Notes: a model not told the origin generated them from the sequence alone. Positions 1 through 12,720 are shown, numbered from the stretch's first letter. The stretch is 64,000 nt of DNA from Eleginops maclovinus (GCF_036324505.1 NC_086355.1:25664518-25728517); one strand, 5' to 3'. Numbers and translations are program-made.

Positions 1-2309
1 TTGGGAGGCTGGATGATGGCATTGTGCAGCCGCATAAAAGGGGTCAGCTGTAGCCTAAGGTTAAAGAAAGGCTTGGACAGGGAGGGCTGTGTGTCCATAC
101 TGTTCAGGAAAAGATGGGTAACTACAGATAATGTGCTTTTTCAGAATTCATTGTACAGAAGTCAATAGATTTGCAGAAATCAATAGTAATGAAATGAACA
201 TCAATGGTATTTGATATAAAACGGGTCACCAGTGGTCTGTAGGAATTGCCAGTGATGCTATAGAGATTGTTCTTGTCTTTTTTTAGCCCATTGCTTTGGT
301 TTTAAAACAACCAACTGATGTGGGCGTTCCACCTGAAAAGCTTACATAGCTGCACGCTGCCTGCCCAACACAGCGTGGCAGACACACTGTGGAAGCAGCC
401 GGTGAATAAAGTTGAGCATCTTTGAAGATAAACACCCAGTTATTTTCAAGTAAAAGTAAAATTGAGGGGGGGGAAAAAGCTACACAACAGGGTTATAGAC
501 ACAAGCCCTAATGTGCATTTTTATTGATAACATGTTCGCAAGACGCTGCCTGTTTGGAATCCAACAAATGTCCACAATATTTTAATTTATTTGGAGTTAA
601 ATATTCTTGAAATTTCTGGGGAAGTAGTGTTCACTGGGAGCTTTGTTGACGGCTGCCTGTTTGCTGTGGACATTCAACCCTGAAGGGTTCAGTATATCTT
701 TGGGCTGTGAAAGAAAACTTTAGTAGCACTGTCCTTTGACTGATAGTATAAATGTTTTCGTTCACGGCACCCTTCAATTTTTTTTTACATACTTGATTCA
801 TTCATTTGTAGACATTCATCATTCAGAATGATTGGTCAGTTGATGGTCATAACTCTGGTTTATTTCAGAAAATAATGATAAAACATATTTGGATGATGTT
901 GATATTCTGTGGCATTAAAAAAGACCCTTAAGAGCACAAAACCTTATGTATTGATAAATCTACCCTTAAACTATCAACATTAATATCTTATATTCCTGAT
1001 GGGAATGTTCAGCAGGTGGAGAAAGAGCTGAATCATTCCCTGAAGGAATGAGAGCTCAAACAAACAAAGTCTGTCAAAGATTGAACCCTACTGTTTTAGC
1101 TGCAGAAGCAGATGAGAGGAGCGACAGAATGGTAACAGCATCACTGTGAGTTAAAACCTTTCCAATATCAAGGACGCCTAAAAAAATAGCCTTCTGCTAA
1201 AAATACCTCATCCACAGACTATTTATGGAATGAAAGAAAAGAAAGGTGCATAAAATGTGAGGCATATAAACCTCTGAGATGGTATTGTTATTTACACACT
1301 AAATTAGTTTATATATTGTTATTTTTTGTTTTAGACATTGGATATTTTAGTCGTCAGCTACCTGGCTGCTACAGGGTTGTAAGGTTTTGGTTTAATTACG
1401 TTTTTGCTTAGAGTTATTTCAGCTACAGTATCATTTATTATTTAGCTTCTGTGCACACTCCAAGTTATTAAATTATTTTATGAATACTTAGTCGTTTTGG
1501 CTTTTAGATAGTGACCGATGTTATTGCATATATGTTTTTTATGTTATGCTGCACGTACTGCTATTGAACCTGTCCTTTCAGCCATGCAAACAGCACGACT
1601 CTAGGGATTGCAATGTTACTATTCCTGTCGGTGCACCACTTTAGTTGGACTGAAATATCCACTACTGGAGGGATCGCCAAGAAATGTCATAGAGACGTTT
1701 GTCGTTCCCAGAAGATGGAGCCTACTGTAACACCATTACTTTGAGTTGAACATCTGTGAGATGAAAACCCAAACCATGTGTGCATGCTCAGAAGGGAGCA
1801 ATGGTTGTGCATATCCTCAGAAATAACTCAACACATCGTTGGGACAGTATGGTGTACAAATTGTCTTCTCAGTGCAGTCTAGAAAGCTTTGCTGAATTCT
1901 CTGACTACCTGTCTAAGTTTGTGATTTGCTGACAAAGCTCGGTAGCCCAAGCCTGTTTGTAAAAAATGGAGGATAAAGGCAAGCTGCTCTGCTGAACTGG
2001 CACATTGTGTGACTTGTGGCTAATTCGAAGCACCAAACCGTGCTTCATCAATTTCTCACATTAACAGAATCAGAAAAACACTCGCCATTGTCTCGACCTG
2101 CGTATTATATCAGCCATACATACCTTCTATGCTGGCACCGCTATCCCTTTTTCTGTCATGATATTACCATAGAAAATATAATAAGCTCCTAGCGTGTCCC
2201 CATCTTCATGTTTATCCTGCAAATCTGGAAGTTCTCTGTGGTGTGAGTTCTCTGGGCCTTGTACTGGAATCCTCCACTAACACAGTGAAAAGGCGACGCA
2301 GCCCGCGGT
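1..2309. other. Non-coding stretch, probably nckap5 intron
   Basis: AT-rich single-copy-looking sequence with no supported gene. A splice-like 32-nt segment at 1100-1131 was considered as an exon and not accepted. Confidence 0.5.
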
Positions 2310-2452
2310 TGCACTATTTTATTTATCTTATTTGCACCATGTATGTTGAGTTGTTGGAGGAGCATGGGATATAAGATTTTCATTGCCAACATATACGTTG
2401 TATATGCTGTGCATATGACCAATAAAACCTTGAAACCTTGAAAAAAAAAGAA
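2310..2452 (+). mobile_element. 5'-truncated L2-like LINE 3' end
   Basis: About 140 bp are nearly identical to the last 130 bp of the LINE at 15.9-17.8 kb: TTATTTGCACCATGTATGTT, ATTTTCATTGCCAACATATAC, and the end ACCAATAAAACCTTGAAACC followed by a short A-run. This is a typical 5'-truncated LINE insertion lying in upstream nckap5 intron sequence or beyond the gene's 5' part. Confidence 0.75.
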
Positions 2453-3367
2453 GCATGAACAGCAACTATAAACCTTTGATATAGATTGTCAGAGGTTGTA
2501 CAGATATTAATTTTTTCATGTCGATGAATCGCATTGACTTTGAAAATCCCTGTTGGATGAATTTTGCCATATTTATCATCAGCATGTCAACACTGTGATG
2601 CAAGCATTTCCTAAAGGATCAGCTGTATTTGAACCTCACAGAGCTGCAAGCATCGCTGAAGACCCTGGAATTCATGCTTTTTAAATGAGATACACAAATA
2701 CAGCCGAAAGTACAAAGTAATTGATCAGACATTATAAATGTAGAAGCCAGCATTGATACAAACCTAGATATTATTGTTTGACCTGAAAATTCTCTAACTG
2801 CACTAATGGGAAGTTATGAAGGTGACGGTTACAAACTACTCAACAGTAAAGTAGTGTGTTGGTCCAAGTTGTTTGTTCTGCTGTTCTCGGTGTGTTGTCT
2901 GTGTTACCAGCCTGATGTTCAAAGTGTGTACCAGCAGCCCCTGCTAAACTCATTCCCCAGTGTGGGCGATACAGACTGGCTCGCCTGTATATCAGCAGGA
3001 AGTGATTTGGGGTAGAAGTATGTATTCATTAAATACCCAGGGGGCAAAATCTCAGCGAGGTCCTGTTCTAATTCATTCCAATGCCAATGTCAGAGATTGA
3101 ACTGCTGCCTTGATTATACCAATTTACCCCACCCACCCACCCAAAAGGAAGACATGTAATTACACTATTTACACTGGAGAGCTTTCCTCTCTGAAACGGA
3201 CACACACTCCAGCTTTGTTTTCCTCTGTGCTGGAGTCACTGTGATTGAGAAAAACAAGTCAAACTGTGTGACTGTTACACTAATGTAGAAAATATGAACA
3301 GCGCTCGAGTACATTAGGGTTAGTAAGTGCTCTAATATGTGGACTCAATAATGTGCTCTTATGTTAG

Positions 3368-4240
3368 TCTAGTTGCCAACGCATAGAGTTCTGTTGTGAA
3401 CCTGTAATTGTTGAGTACCCCCAAGTTTTATGTTAGAAATGTATAGTACATGCCCCAGCACATGGAACCTGCATGATGGCTCAGTCAGTAGGCGCTTGGA
3501 CTGGGAATCGTAAGGTCACCGGTTCAAGTCCCCAAACAGACTTGAAATATGGAAAGTGGACTGCTACTTGGAGAGGTCCCAGTTCACCTCCTAGGCCCTG
3601 CTGTGGTGCCCTTGAGCAAGGCACCGGACACCTCCTATCCCCCCTCCCCATTGCTCCCCGGGCGCTGCACGATAGCTGCCCACTGCTCCTAGCACTAGGA
3701 TGGGTTAAACGCAGAGGACTAATTTCACTGTGTCTGCTCTGCTGTGTGCATGTATGTGAGTAATAAACAGGGTTTCATCCTCCGATTCTATGTTGGGCAA
3801 TTAGTATAAGTTGCATTATTTAGCATTATAGCCTTTGAGGACAATAGTCTAAAGAATTACTTGGCCGATTTGAAAAATACTTGTCCACAGTAAAGGTTAT
3901 ATTGTTCGTCTTGTGCTCTCTATATTCCATGATGGCAACAATGCTCATTCGAGTCAAAATCAGCCAACCGAGAGTACAAATATGGCCATTTTCTGCTTTT
4001 TAAAATTCTTATTTATTCCCATAAATGGACTCAGCACCCTCAATAACCGCCAAAACCACTCCATTAGTGCTAGTGAACACAACTTATGCTAATTGTGCAA
4101 ATTGCCCAACATATGCAAGTTAGCATCTGGCAGTTTCTATGTGCTGGAGACCCCTACTATACATTTCTATCATAAAACTTTGGGATACTCAATATTTCTG
4201 GGTTCACAACAGGACTCTACTGTATGAGCTGGCAACTAGT
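3368..4240. mobile_element. Foldback DNA element with ~100-bp inverted arms, split by a SINE
   Basis: The left arm (3368-3468) and right arm (4132-4240) are imperfect reverse complements. CTAGTTGCCAACGCATAGAG reads against CTCTACTGTATGAGCTGGCA, and both arms share TATACATTTCTA, ACATAAAACTT and TTCACAACAG. The palindrome continues inside the SINE: TATGTTGGGCAATTAG at 3790 pairs with CTAATTGTGCAAATTGCCCAACATA at about 4090. The central 200 bp are unpaired. No coding capacity is seen. It is probably a non-autonomous foldback or long-TIR transposon of unknown superfamily. Confidence 0.7.
3473..3772 (+). mobile_element. tRNA-derived SINE
   Basis: The head has RNA polymerase III promoter boxes: an A-box-like TGGCTCAGTCAGTAGG and a B-box GGTTCAAGTCC about 40 bp later. 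A body typical of fish SINEs follows, including GCCCTTGAGCAAGGCACC, and an AT-rich tail (GTGAGTAATAAACAGGG). It lies inside the left arm of the foldback element, so it inserted later. It is not a functional tRNA gene, as the 3' half of the tRNA fold is not kept. Confidence 0.75.
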
Positions 4241-6447
4241 TATGTAGCTAAGTGGTCACTTTAATTGTTACAGACCAATCAGATTTCAGTTACAACACAT
4301 CATATGTTGTAAATATATTTTTTTGTATCCATAGAAAAACATTGGAAATAGCCATTCAGCTGTAAGCTAAATGGCTTTCCATTGACTGTTTGTCTGTCCG
4401 TCAGCAGCATTACAGAAAACTACTAGATTGTCATAAGACTCAGTGTCAGTGTGTTGAATGGGACAAAGAAGAACCTAAGACTTGTTTGGAGTGTATCCAA
4501 ATTCCTGGGTGAACACACACATGCTTTTTCTCTTCACTTATGGCGTTTGGCCTTGGTGAGGTCTGCGTTCTCTCTCTCAGGGCCCTTCTGGTTCAATCTG
4601 TATTTGTTTGCAAGTTCTCCCTCTCTTCGTGACTTAATAATTCTGAATGTCTAAATATAGAACAACCTGTCTTCTAAGGTTTTTCTCGGTGCCTGAGAGA
4701 GCTCAATGCATAGCTATGATGCAAATACATAAAACAGTAACCTTTTAGCATAAAGACTGGCTTTTTTCTCTGCTGTGTTCATGGCCGCTGGAGTGTTGGA
4801 ACACACAGTCAGTGAGCAAAGCTTTTACTCTACTCTCTGTACATTACAACTGCAGGCTCAGACTCTGAAGCTGTGCACCAAACAAAGAATTAAAACGCAT
4901 GGTATTTCTTTAAAAGGCAAACACTGCATGAACATGGATGCATGACACTTTCTTCTCCCCTATCTTGTACAGAACCAGTCTGCTAGCTGTTTGAGTATTT
5001 GTCTTAACGATGGAAAATGAGCAGTTATTTCATTGTAAAAGTAGTTTGACACTATACAGATAAAGAATGAATGAGATGTGTGAACCCTGGATCTTGTGGG
5101 AATGAGGCATGATGATTTCATACATTTTTGATAAGTATCTATTGAATGTGGTACAATTTGAAAGGCTCGCTGGTAGTAAAGAACCTGCAGAGAATTATTA
5201 CCTCCATCTGACGCTCCCCTCAGAGCTTCAAGTGCTAGCTCACTGTTTCTCTGTTGGACCCACACTCAGCTGTTTTTTGAGGAAAAGCTTTCTTACATTC
5301 TGAATATATGGTGACAATATTTGAGATAGCATTGGCAAGAAATACTGTAATGTTATTTGTTTACAAATGTTCACACATCACAGAGGGACGATGCTGAGAT
5401 GATAAAATAAAAGATGTCCCAGTTGCCGTCTGGTATTATGCATGCTGGCTTACTCTCACACTGTTATCAAAAACTGGGACGCCTGAATAGAACAAAGCCA
5501 TTGGTCATGGCATTAGTACCGCCTAAGATTTTCTTACTGTGAAGAAGACATTTTTGAAGTAAATGTGTGTATTTATTTGCAGTGTGTCTCCACTCTGTTT
5601 TCAGTCTTCTTCATATCATCATTTGATTTAGTTGTGTCTATTTCCTCACGCTGTCTCAGCTGCAGCGTGTGGAGATTCTCTCTGCAGGAATGTTAAAAGT
5701 AGGATTTACTTCATGTTGAGATTGCTACCTCTGAACTTTTCTGAAACAATATTAGGAAAATACATGTTTTACTCACCTTTTTAACATTTTTAAAAAATGT
5801 TCTTTTTCTTGTGTTTCTTTCCAGCAATCTCTTACACAACATTCCCTTATGTTATTTTATTTGACAGCTACATTACATTTCATTTAGTTACCATGCATTA
5901 ATGACTCATTTATGTACAGACTTTATTAATACACATTATTATCTGAATAATAATGTTTCTGTTTGAATCCTTAACGTTATATCTCTTTTACTGAGAAATC
6001 TATTGAGGGTAAATTGTTAGTGTTGCTCCCCAGTTCGGATGCAGCCTGCAGGATATTGTGTGCAGTGGAAACAAAAGGGATCTCTTTGCAGTTGATAGGT
6101 CCGCTACAGAAGAGCTGAAGAAGAACCTGTTACTTGTTGTTTCTGTTGACACAGCCCCGAGTGTCCTTCAGTGTGGGGGTGTTTAATGCTGTGTGTTTAC
6201 AGGAGCCTGGTTTAGTTACGTGTTGTACAGTATCAATGTGTGTTCCACATCCACAGGGACATAGAGGCGGAGGATCTGTAAATGCCGGGTATAAAACCAG
6301 AGTGATCACATGACAATCATTTCCTAAGAAAATACATTCTTTGTCAGTAAACCGTTTTATTAATATGAAATGTGTGTATTGTTCAGCTTACATTTGTCTG
6401 GAAATAGGAAGTGGTGGAGAGAAACTAAAATTAAGTAAGTACTTAAC
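4241..6447. other. Non-coding stretch, probably nckap5 intron
   Basis: No coding exon, RNA gene or recognisable repeat seen; short open frames here lack homology and splice support. Confidence 0.5.
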
Positions 6448-7144
6448 TTAAAGGTCCCCGCAAAATGTACTTTTTAATGTCACTTCTTTCATATGTGACC
6501 CTCTCTCTTTTCCTTTCTTACCCACATCTCTAAAAACGGGGGTACAAACGAGCTGATCCAGATTTGCTTTCCTTTTGACGTAATAAGGAAAATGTGGGCT
6601 GGCTTTACATAGAGTGGTGCAGGGATGACGCATTTCTCTAGGCCGACCCGGAAGTAAACTGCGCATGGGTTCCCACGACAAAACATTTCTCCATAGGATT
6701 TTGGAACGTTGTAAAAAATAAGATTTCTGGAAAACGAACCTGTTTGATAAATGCATGCTTTGTTCAGCAGGATCATCTCCACATGTCTACTCTACTTTCA
6801 TCATTTTCAAATCATAAATCTAATCTCCAGAAGCAAAATGCTAATGTTATGCTATAAACAAACTACAGACAAGGGGACACTGCTGATGTATTTAATGTCG
6901 TAGAAGAAAACGTGATCCGTTTCTTAAATATGTGTCAACCACAGACCTTATTTCAAGCTATTTTCCAAAATCCTTTGGAGCAATCCATGGATGTATAATA
7001 AGAACTGGGTACAGCGTTGGAGGCGGGGCCTCGTTCATTCCTATGAGAGCTGCTCATTAGCGCATGAAGACAAAATGGCCTGAGATTCTCCAGAGCAAAA
7101 CGTCACAAATTACCCATCATGCCTGGCTGTCGAGAGCATAGAGC

Positions 7145-7232
7145 AGGGATTCCCAAAGTGTGGTGAGCTGCCACCAGGGGGTGCGCGAGATGAAACATGT
7201 AATGGTGGTCTGGTGTAAAAATATTAAACAGA
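7145..7232 (+). repeat. Terminal fragment of a CAGGGATTCCCAAAGTG repeat family, copy 1
   Basis: About 90 bp starting CAGGGATTCCCAAAGTGTGG and ending TGTAAAAATATTAAACAG recur in reverse complement at 18270-18363. The CAGGG start and lack of coding fit the end of a hAT-like non-autonomous element. The surrounding 6.6-7.7 kb is a patchwork of short non-coding repeats that I cannot resolve further. Confidence 0.6.
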
Positions 7233-7772
7233 TCTCCTGCTCTCCGCTCAGAGAGAGAAAATAAACCTGGATTCAGCTTTTAGTGCATTTAACAACTTTA
7301 AGGACCTAATGTTTTTAATAATCTCTATAAAAGGGATCATACTGGGTAGTTTATTTGGTTTAAAACCGGCAGGGTGACGTCACAGACTGATACTGAAGTT
7401 GTAGTACCCGCTGTTTGGCCACTACGAATATTTTCTCAAAGTCCGGAGCAGTTCCTGGGGCCTTGGAGAAATCCCATTGACTCTGAGACGAGGGAACAGA
7501 AGAGGTAAATTGCTAACTCACTTCCGGGTTTTAGGACTCGTTACTTCACCACTCTATTGAATTCCCGACAACGTCCCACCCACGTGACACATCCCAACCT
7601 ATCGTCTGCAAATACAGTCTGCGAGCTGAATCCCCTCCGCAGCACCTCTGTGTGTCTGTGTATTCAGCAGGATGTCTGCGGGAGGGACTTAGAGTGGTTG
7701 TATATATAATACACATAATCAGGGGAGCACATAACTTTTTCAGTGAGTTACTCAGATGAGTACCAGGAGATG

Positions 7773-10182
7773 CTATTTGGTACTCACCCCATATGTAGCG
7801 TGGTCTTTATAAGTGCAGTCTTCCTCACTGTCCTCCTCAGGGTCGCCCCCACTGTCCTCCTCAGTGTCACCGCCATTGTCCTCTGCTTCAGCTACCTGCA
7901 TGGTAGATGATGAAGATGCTGCAGATGCACCTCCCACTTGGTTGAGCCTCTGATCGGCTGCCTCCATCCACAGGTCAACAGCTTGCTTTGGGTCAAATGC
8001 TCTGTGGTCTGCTTTGACAGGTGAATGTGCATCAGGGCTGAGAGACGAGCATGTGACAGACGAGATCTGTACTTGGTTTTTTATTATGTTGAGATGTGAG
8101 AATCCCCTCTCACAAGCTGCACTGCTTAAAGGCAGTGTAAGAGACAGCTTAACCACCTTGATGATGTTGGAGTAAGCATCTGGGTTACTTGTGTTTACTA
8201 TTTGGACCAAGTCATACACAGAAGAGGCTCCCAGGCATTTTCATGCCTGCTTTAAGCGCATCCATTCTATCACAGTGGTGTCTTTGTCAAGTTGTGAGTT
8301 GGCCTCATATTTCTGAGAATGCTGCTAACTGTTGTGTTTCCAAAACTGTGGAGGTCTTGCATTTCCTGAGACCATGTTGAAGGATCAAATACTAAGAAAG
8401 GATCACATGACTTGAGGGAGTCATATCTTATTTCAAACTCTTGAATTAACCCCCTGAGTAAGTTTGTCTTGTCTCTGTCAGCATCAGCATTAGAAACAGT
8501 GTGTGCCCTGTGGCCTTCACCATCAAGCAGAAGTGTGAACTGTCCAATGGCCACCATGAGTTCATCCTTACATTCTGTAATGGTCAGATTTCCTTCTGAA
8601 ACGCAATGGATGTGGTCTTCAAAATGTTGCCAATGTCATCATGTTTGACAGAAAGCACTGAAAACGCTCTGTGCAGATATGCTGCAAGTCACTGTTATCA
8701 CTCGTAGCCAGTTGCATTGCAGTATTTCATGCCTCCATGCAGACCATCTGATATTATGAAACTTGCCCAATTTCACAAAGGAGATCCCATTTTCTTCACA
8801 CAGCTTCTTCAGTGCAGCAGTTTTTTTTGCTCCACCTTTTTGTAAATAAAACTGCCGCAGCCTCACCACAGAGTGATTAAATGTCTCACAGTAACGTTGC
8901 GATCAGCTGATTGTGCGCAACTCTCCAGTGTGTGTGTGTGGTGCATAGAATGTGCACAAGGGATTCTCCACATCATTGTACACACCGACGATGACAGCAG
9001 CCCTGTCTGTGCACTCAGTGACCAACTTTGTTGTCCAGTCACCCAAGCCTGTGTCCTGGAAAAGTCTCACAAGTCCGTCTGTTATGGCCTGAGCGGTTCG
9101 GTCAGCACCCGGTTCAATCAGTCCAATAAAGTCTGAGGTAAACTCTCCGTTGCTGGACACCGACACAATGTAAACGATTTCCTACTCAGTTTCTGTGATG
9201 TCCTCAGATCCATCAAAAAGCAGCCCCCAAAATTCAGCAGACTGATGGTGGGAGGGTGTCGGAAGGTCTGCATCGGTGGTGCGTTGGGTCTGCTTGCTTT
9301 TGTGACATTAAAAACTCTTTAGCAACTTCGAACTCAGCGTCAATTATAGTCGATTGTGACAGATCGAGAATATGCTTCACAGCTGGTAGGAGGGGCATCA
9401 ATGACCGCTAGGGGGGGCACGGCCCTCGAATGCCCCCCCTTAGCGCCGGCACTGGACAATTGGCTATATTATATTATACAAAATAAACTGAATATGTTAA
9501 AAAAAAAAAAAAAAGTAGCTATATGTTAAAAAGACACACCAACAAAAATGAAAGAAAGACGATGCCCCGATGCGCCTGGGTACACTGTCGGAATAGCGGT
9601 ACTAAAATTGTGTCGTAATAGGGGCATGTCGGAATACAGGCATGTCGTTATAGGGGGATGTCGGAATAGAGGTTGCACCCCAATGATATGCACCTCCGAC
9701 ATTTACTAGCCGCTTCAGTAAAGGAAAATCCTCAGAATAGGAAGACATGGGACGTGCGTGTTTAGCTTTGTGGAAGGCGAGGAGAAAAATATTAAACAGA
9801 GCTTGCCACTGTTCTTCATTCAGCTTGTCTCGCCATCTGGTAAGCGGGCGACTGGACATTTATTCTTGGCTAGCTTGTTTATTAGCAATGGCTTTCGCCA
9901 TATCGTGTGCTCCTTGCTCTTTTCATGTTTGTCAAATAAAGGATGGTTGAAATTCTTCGAGCCTTTATAAAACGCACCTGTTTTGTCTGCTAGATGTTGA
10001 TGTGAGCAGCAAATCTTGCACCACATTTCAGTGCTCTCATCGCTAGCTTCAAACCACTGCACATCTTGGAGCCACTTTTGCGAATAAAGTCTTATTTTCT
10101 TCGGCTCTGGCTCCAGTTGGCGTTTCTTTGTAGGAGGCGAAACGCCAAAGAAGCTGCTTAATGTCTGATGCTTTTTGGACAT
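7773..10182 (-). pseudogene. Broken hAT transposase (KIAA1586/TTF-type)
   Basis: Minus-strand fragments in order are: 10182-9820, a Lys-rich N-terminus (MSKKHQTLSSFFGVSPPTKK) and a TTF/BED-like zinc-finger block with WCKICCSHQH; then 9835-9700, RWRDKLNEEQWQALFNIFLL; then 9370-9280, EFEVAKEFL; then 9166-8903, with LVTECTDRAAVIVGVYND; then 8869-8640, with FHNIRWSAWRHEIL; then 8219-7773, with the hAT dimerisation motif SLTLPLSSAACERGFSHLN. Frameshifts and stops separate the blocks, and 9370-9600 is non-coding. The protein family is domesticated in vertebrates, but this copy cannot make a full protein. Confidence 0.8.
9588..9682 (+). repeat. Degenerate short tandem repeat, GTCGGAATAGGGGCAT-like
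   Basis: Five or six imperfect units of about 17-19 bp follow each other: GTCGGAATAGCGG, GTCGTAATAGGGGCAT, GTCGGAATACAGGCAT, GTCGTTATAGGGGGAT, GTCGGAATAGAGG. The array lies inside the degenerate hAT transposase region and interrupts its coding sequence. Confidence 0.65.
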
Positions 10183-10424
10183 CTCTGACAGTAGTTGACA
10201 AGAAACATGTGTAAGGTAAGATGAGATCAGTCAAGTACGCAAAGGTGCGTAGCCTACATACGTGGCATTACGCATTCCTGATGTTTGTCGCGCATGCGTA
10301 CCTGCATACCAGGTATGTGCACCCCTGTATAGAATGGCACTGTTCTTGCACTAAACACTGAAGAAAGAACATGTCAAGCTATGTGCTGTATCAGAAACAT
10401 TGCGCAATGTGTATCAGCTATTGG

Positions 10425-10790
10425 TGGGCGGATCGATCTAAAATATTGATGTATCGATACCAGCGTTGGTATCAGTATCGATCAATACTTGCGCGATGAG
10501 ATCGATACTTAAGTTTCAGTTTCTCGTCTCTAGATTCAGTACACTTCTCCCTTTATATCACAGTGGTTGTGCATGTGCATACACCACTCGTCTCCATCTG
10601 CCCCTCCCCTGCTATACTGTGAGTGTTGCCGCCGTGCAGTCAGGTGACCCAGCAGTGCACTGATGGCTGCATGATGGCAGAGAGGAAGAGGAGCGCTGTT
10701 TGGTTTTATTTTACAGTTGCAGATCAAAACACTGCAAGCTGCGATGTTTGCAGAAAAAAACAAAGATACTATAATAGATACTACTAACCC
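10425..10790 (+). pseudogene. BED zinc-finger fragment of a second hAT family
   Basis: From ATG 10674 a short frame reads MAERKRSAVWFYFTVADQNT followed by ASCDVCRKK and stops at 10787. This is the first half of a BED zinc finger (W.YF, then CxxC). It is preceded at 10428-10510 by the repeated ATCGATA-rich sequence common at the ends of such hAT elements (CAGCGTTGGTATCAGTATCG). The rest of the transposase is missing. It lies inside the TTAA transposon. Confidence 0.65.
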
Positions 10791-12485
10791 TAATACTAAT
10801 GTGTGTATTTTATATTTCACATTTTATATATTTCATAATTTATATATTTACATATTTTAATATTTCTTATGTTTTATATCTTATCACTTGGTTGCAGTGA
10901 TTGAACAGCACTTATTTTATTACTTGTTTTGCGAAGCACTTTTATTTATTTATTAATTATTGATTTATGTATTGATTGATTGATTGATTTATTATGTATG
11001 ATTTTAATACTAATCTTATCCGCATGCTTATTTTAAACAAAGTCAACCTCGAGTCTTTTTAGTCAGATGTTTTTAGCCTACTTACCAGATCTTTTACCAG
11101 AGGTTGTGGGACACACCAAAAGGAACCCCCCCTACAATGGGGGGTCTGTTTGGTATTTTGAGCAAAACACTTCACAGACATGTTCTGTATAGACATTGCC
11201 CTGCAATATATTGTTCAAATATAGCATGATAGGAGACCATTAACTTGTATTTCTGTTTCTGAGCTACTTTACTTTAGTTTTTAGATTTAATGCTACTTCT
11301 TCTCCACTATAATTACAAGACGAAAATATACTTTTTACCATGCTACATTTATCTGACTGCCTTAGTTTATAAGATTCAGATTCATTTGTAATAATACAAA
11401 ATGTAATTCACAAATATTATAACATGTATAGGTGGTTTAGAAATGTTTCCAATTTCCAGCTGCGCAGTAAACTCAGTATAAAGAAGCTCCTGCTTGGCAG
11501 CTGCAACATTAACGTAATGAACACATTAATGCATCAATGACTATTATTCTATTATAACTATATATCATTCTGCAGAATATGTACTTGTATTAATTAATGT
11601 AAGTATATTGTGATGATACTACCTATGGCTACTATTCGTATACTTTAATTATACCCTAGTATTTCTACATTCTAATGGGACAACAACCTTTATTTTTAAT
11701 GACAGATCTCTCTGTACCCTGGAAGCACTTTGGATCATTTCTATTGGACAGAATGATGAGTAAGGTATATGTGAGGAGGATGTCACATGACTCATTTAAA
11801 GGAAATATGACTCAGCAGCCTGGAGCTGGAGGCAGAAGCAGCTCCTGTTCCTCCACTGTGAGGAGAACTCACTCACATTTAATAGGAGGAGGCGGGTGAT
11901 GCCTTCAGATGATGCAGGCGACTGAAATATGAAGGAATAACTCCATCTACTGGACAACCACTGAGAAACCTGCTGGAAAAGTTATTTTCAAGCAGGAAAA
12001 AAAGAGGTGTTGAACTCTGGCAGACAGAAATAGAACCATGTTGTCACATTGTTGTACACCCTCAGTTGTTAACCTGACTACTTTATAAAATGTAACCACA
12101 TCAGCAACTTACTTTTGCATGAGACAACTCTGAGTGTCGATCAGCTAACTATTAACATTAATAAGGGCTCCGTTCTATTAGGTACCCCTTAAAGGTTGAC
12201 ATTATTCACTGCTCGCCTCTGGTTTCCCTTTTTTATGTCAAGTCAGAATACATATGTGCAGTAAAAGCAATATCCTTGTGCGGGGAAACTCTTATAAACT
12301 AAGGAAGCTTAACATGACAGAGGTCAATCCAAGCGTTAAATCTTACATTGTAAATTGTCTGTTCAGAAAAATAAATAATAAAAATTGAGGATTTATGATA
12401 CATTAATAAAAACCTTTTGTAGTTACATTAAACTATACAAAATAAATGTACAAAATGATGGAAAGACTTATTTTCCTAAGAATAC

Positions 12486-12720
12486 AGCCGCGGAAAAAAA
12501 CTGAGACCACTCCAATTTTTTCTTAAATCTTTATCTCTACATGTATGGCAGCCATTCAATGTCTGTTGAATTCCAACACAGAGAAAAATTGCCAGTAATT
12601 TATAGAATACAAAAAAACCCAAAAAAACCATTTAACTCAAAAGACGTACCTATGAAAAATAAAACAAGAGAACCTGATAATGCTGAAGTGGTCTCTGTAT
12701 ATATTGTAATTATTTCTTGT
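12486..12720. repeat. Probable interspersed repeat (Tc1-like end?)
   Basis: The stretch beginning CAGCCGCGGAAAAAAACTGAGACCACTCC looks like a dispersed fish repeat I have seen as non-autonomous DNA-element sequence. No second copy or clear inverted terminus is present in the window, so this is a weak call. Confidence 0.3.

Larger units (their letters stand above)
7720..10327 (-). mobile_element. hAT element, degenerate
   Basis: The terminal inverted repeats are CAGGGGAGCACATAAC at 7720 and, read from the right, CAGGGGTGCACATACC ending at 10327. The 8-bp flanks are CACATAAT and TATAGAAT, only partly alike, so the duplication has decayed or one end is misplaced. The transposase remains lie inside on the minus strand. 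Around 9400-9455 a G-rich stretch (CAGTGCCGGCGCTAAGG read on the minus strand) resembles another hAT end, so the interior may itself be composite. Confidence 0.65.
6452..11239 (-). mobile_element. TTAA-flanked DNA transposon with several nested insertions
   Basis: Both ends match, in reverse complement, the ends of the 1.1-kb copy at 55.7-56.9 kb. The left end is TTAA-AGGTCCCCGCAAAATG. The right end, read inward, is TTAA-TGGTCTCCTATCATGC followed by ATTTGAACAATATATT and GTGAAGTGTTTTGCTCAAAA. Internal sharing includes ACGTAATAAGGAAAATGTGG at 6579 and the ACGTGACACATCCCAACC stretch near 7580. The element is swollen to 4.8 kb by later insertions (repeats at 6.6-7.5 kb, a hAT at 7720-10327, a BED remnant at 10.4 kb). 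The TTAA duplication points to piggyBac or Kolobok; no transposase of its own is seen. Confidence 0.7.

Noticed and set aside
1100..1131. Possible nckap5 exon (TTTTAG|CTGCAGAAGC...GAATG|GTAACA, reading LQKQMRGATE)
   Set aside because: It vaguely resembles mammalian LQREVAQRTSEG, but it is only 32 nt, ends out of phase with the 14656 exon, and the match is too weak.
3473..3545. tRNA gene
   Set aside because: A and B boxes are present, but the sequence continues into a SINE body and the tRNA 3' half does not fold; it is a SINE head.
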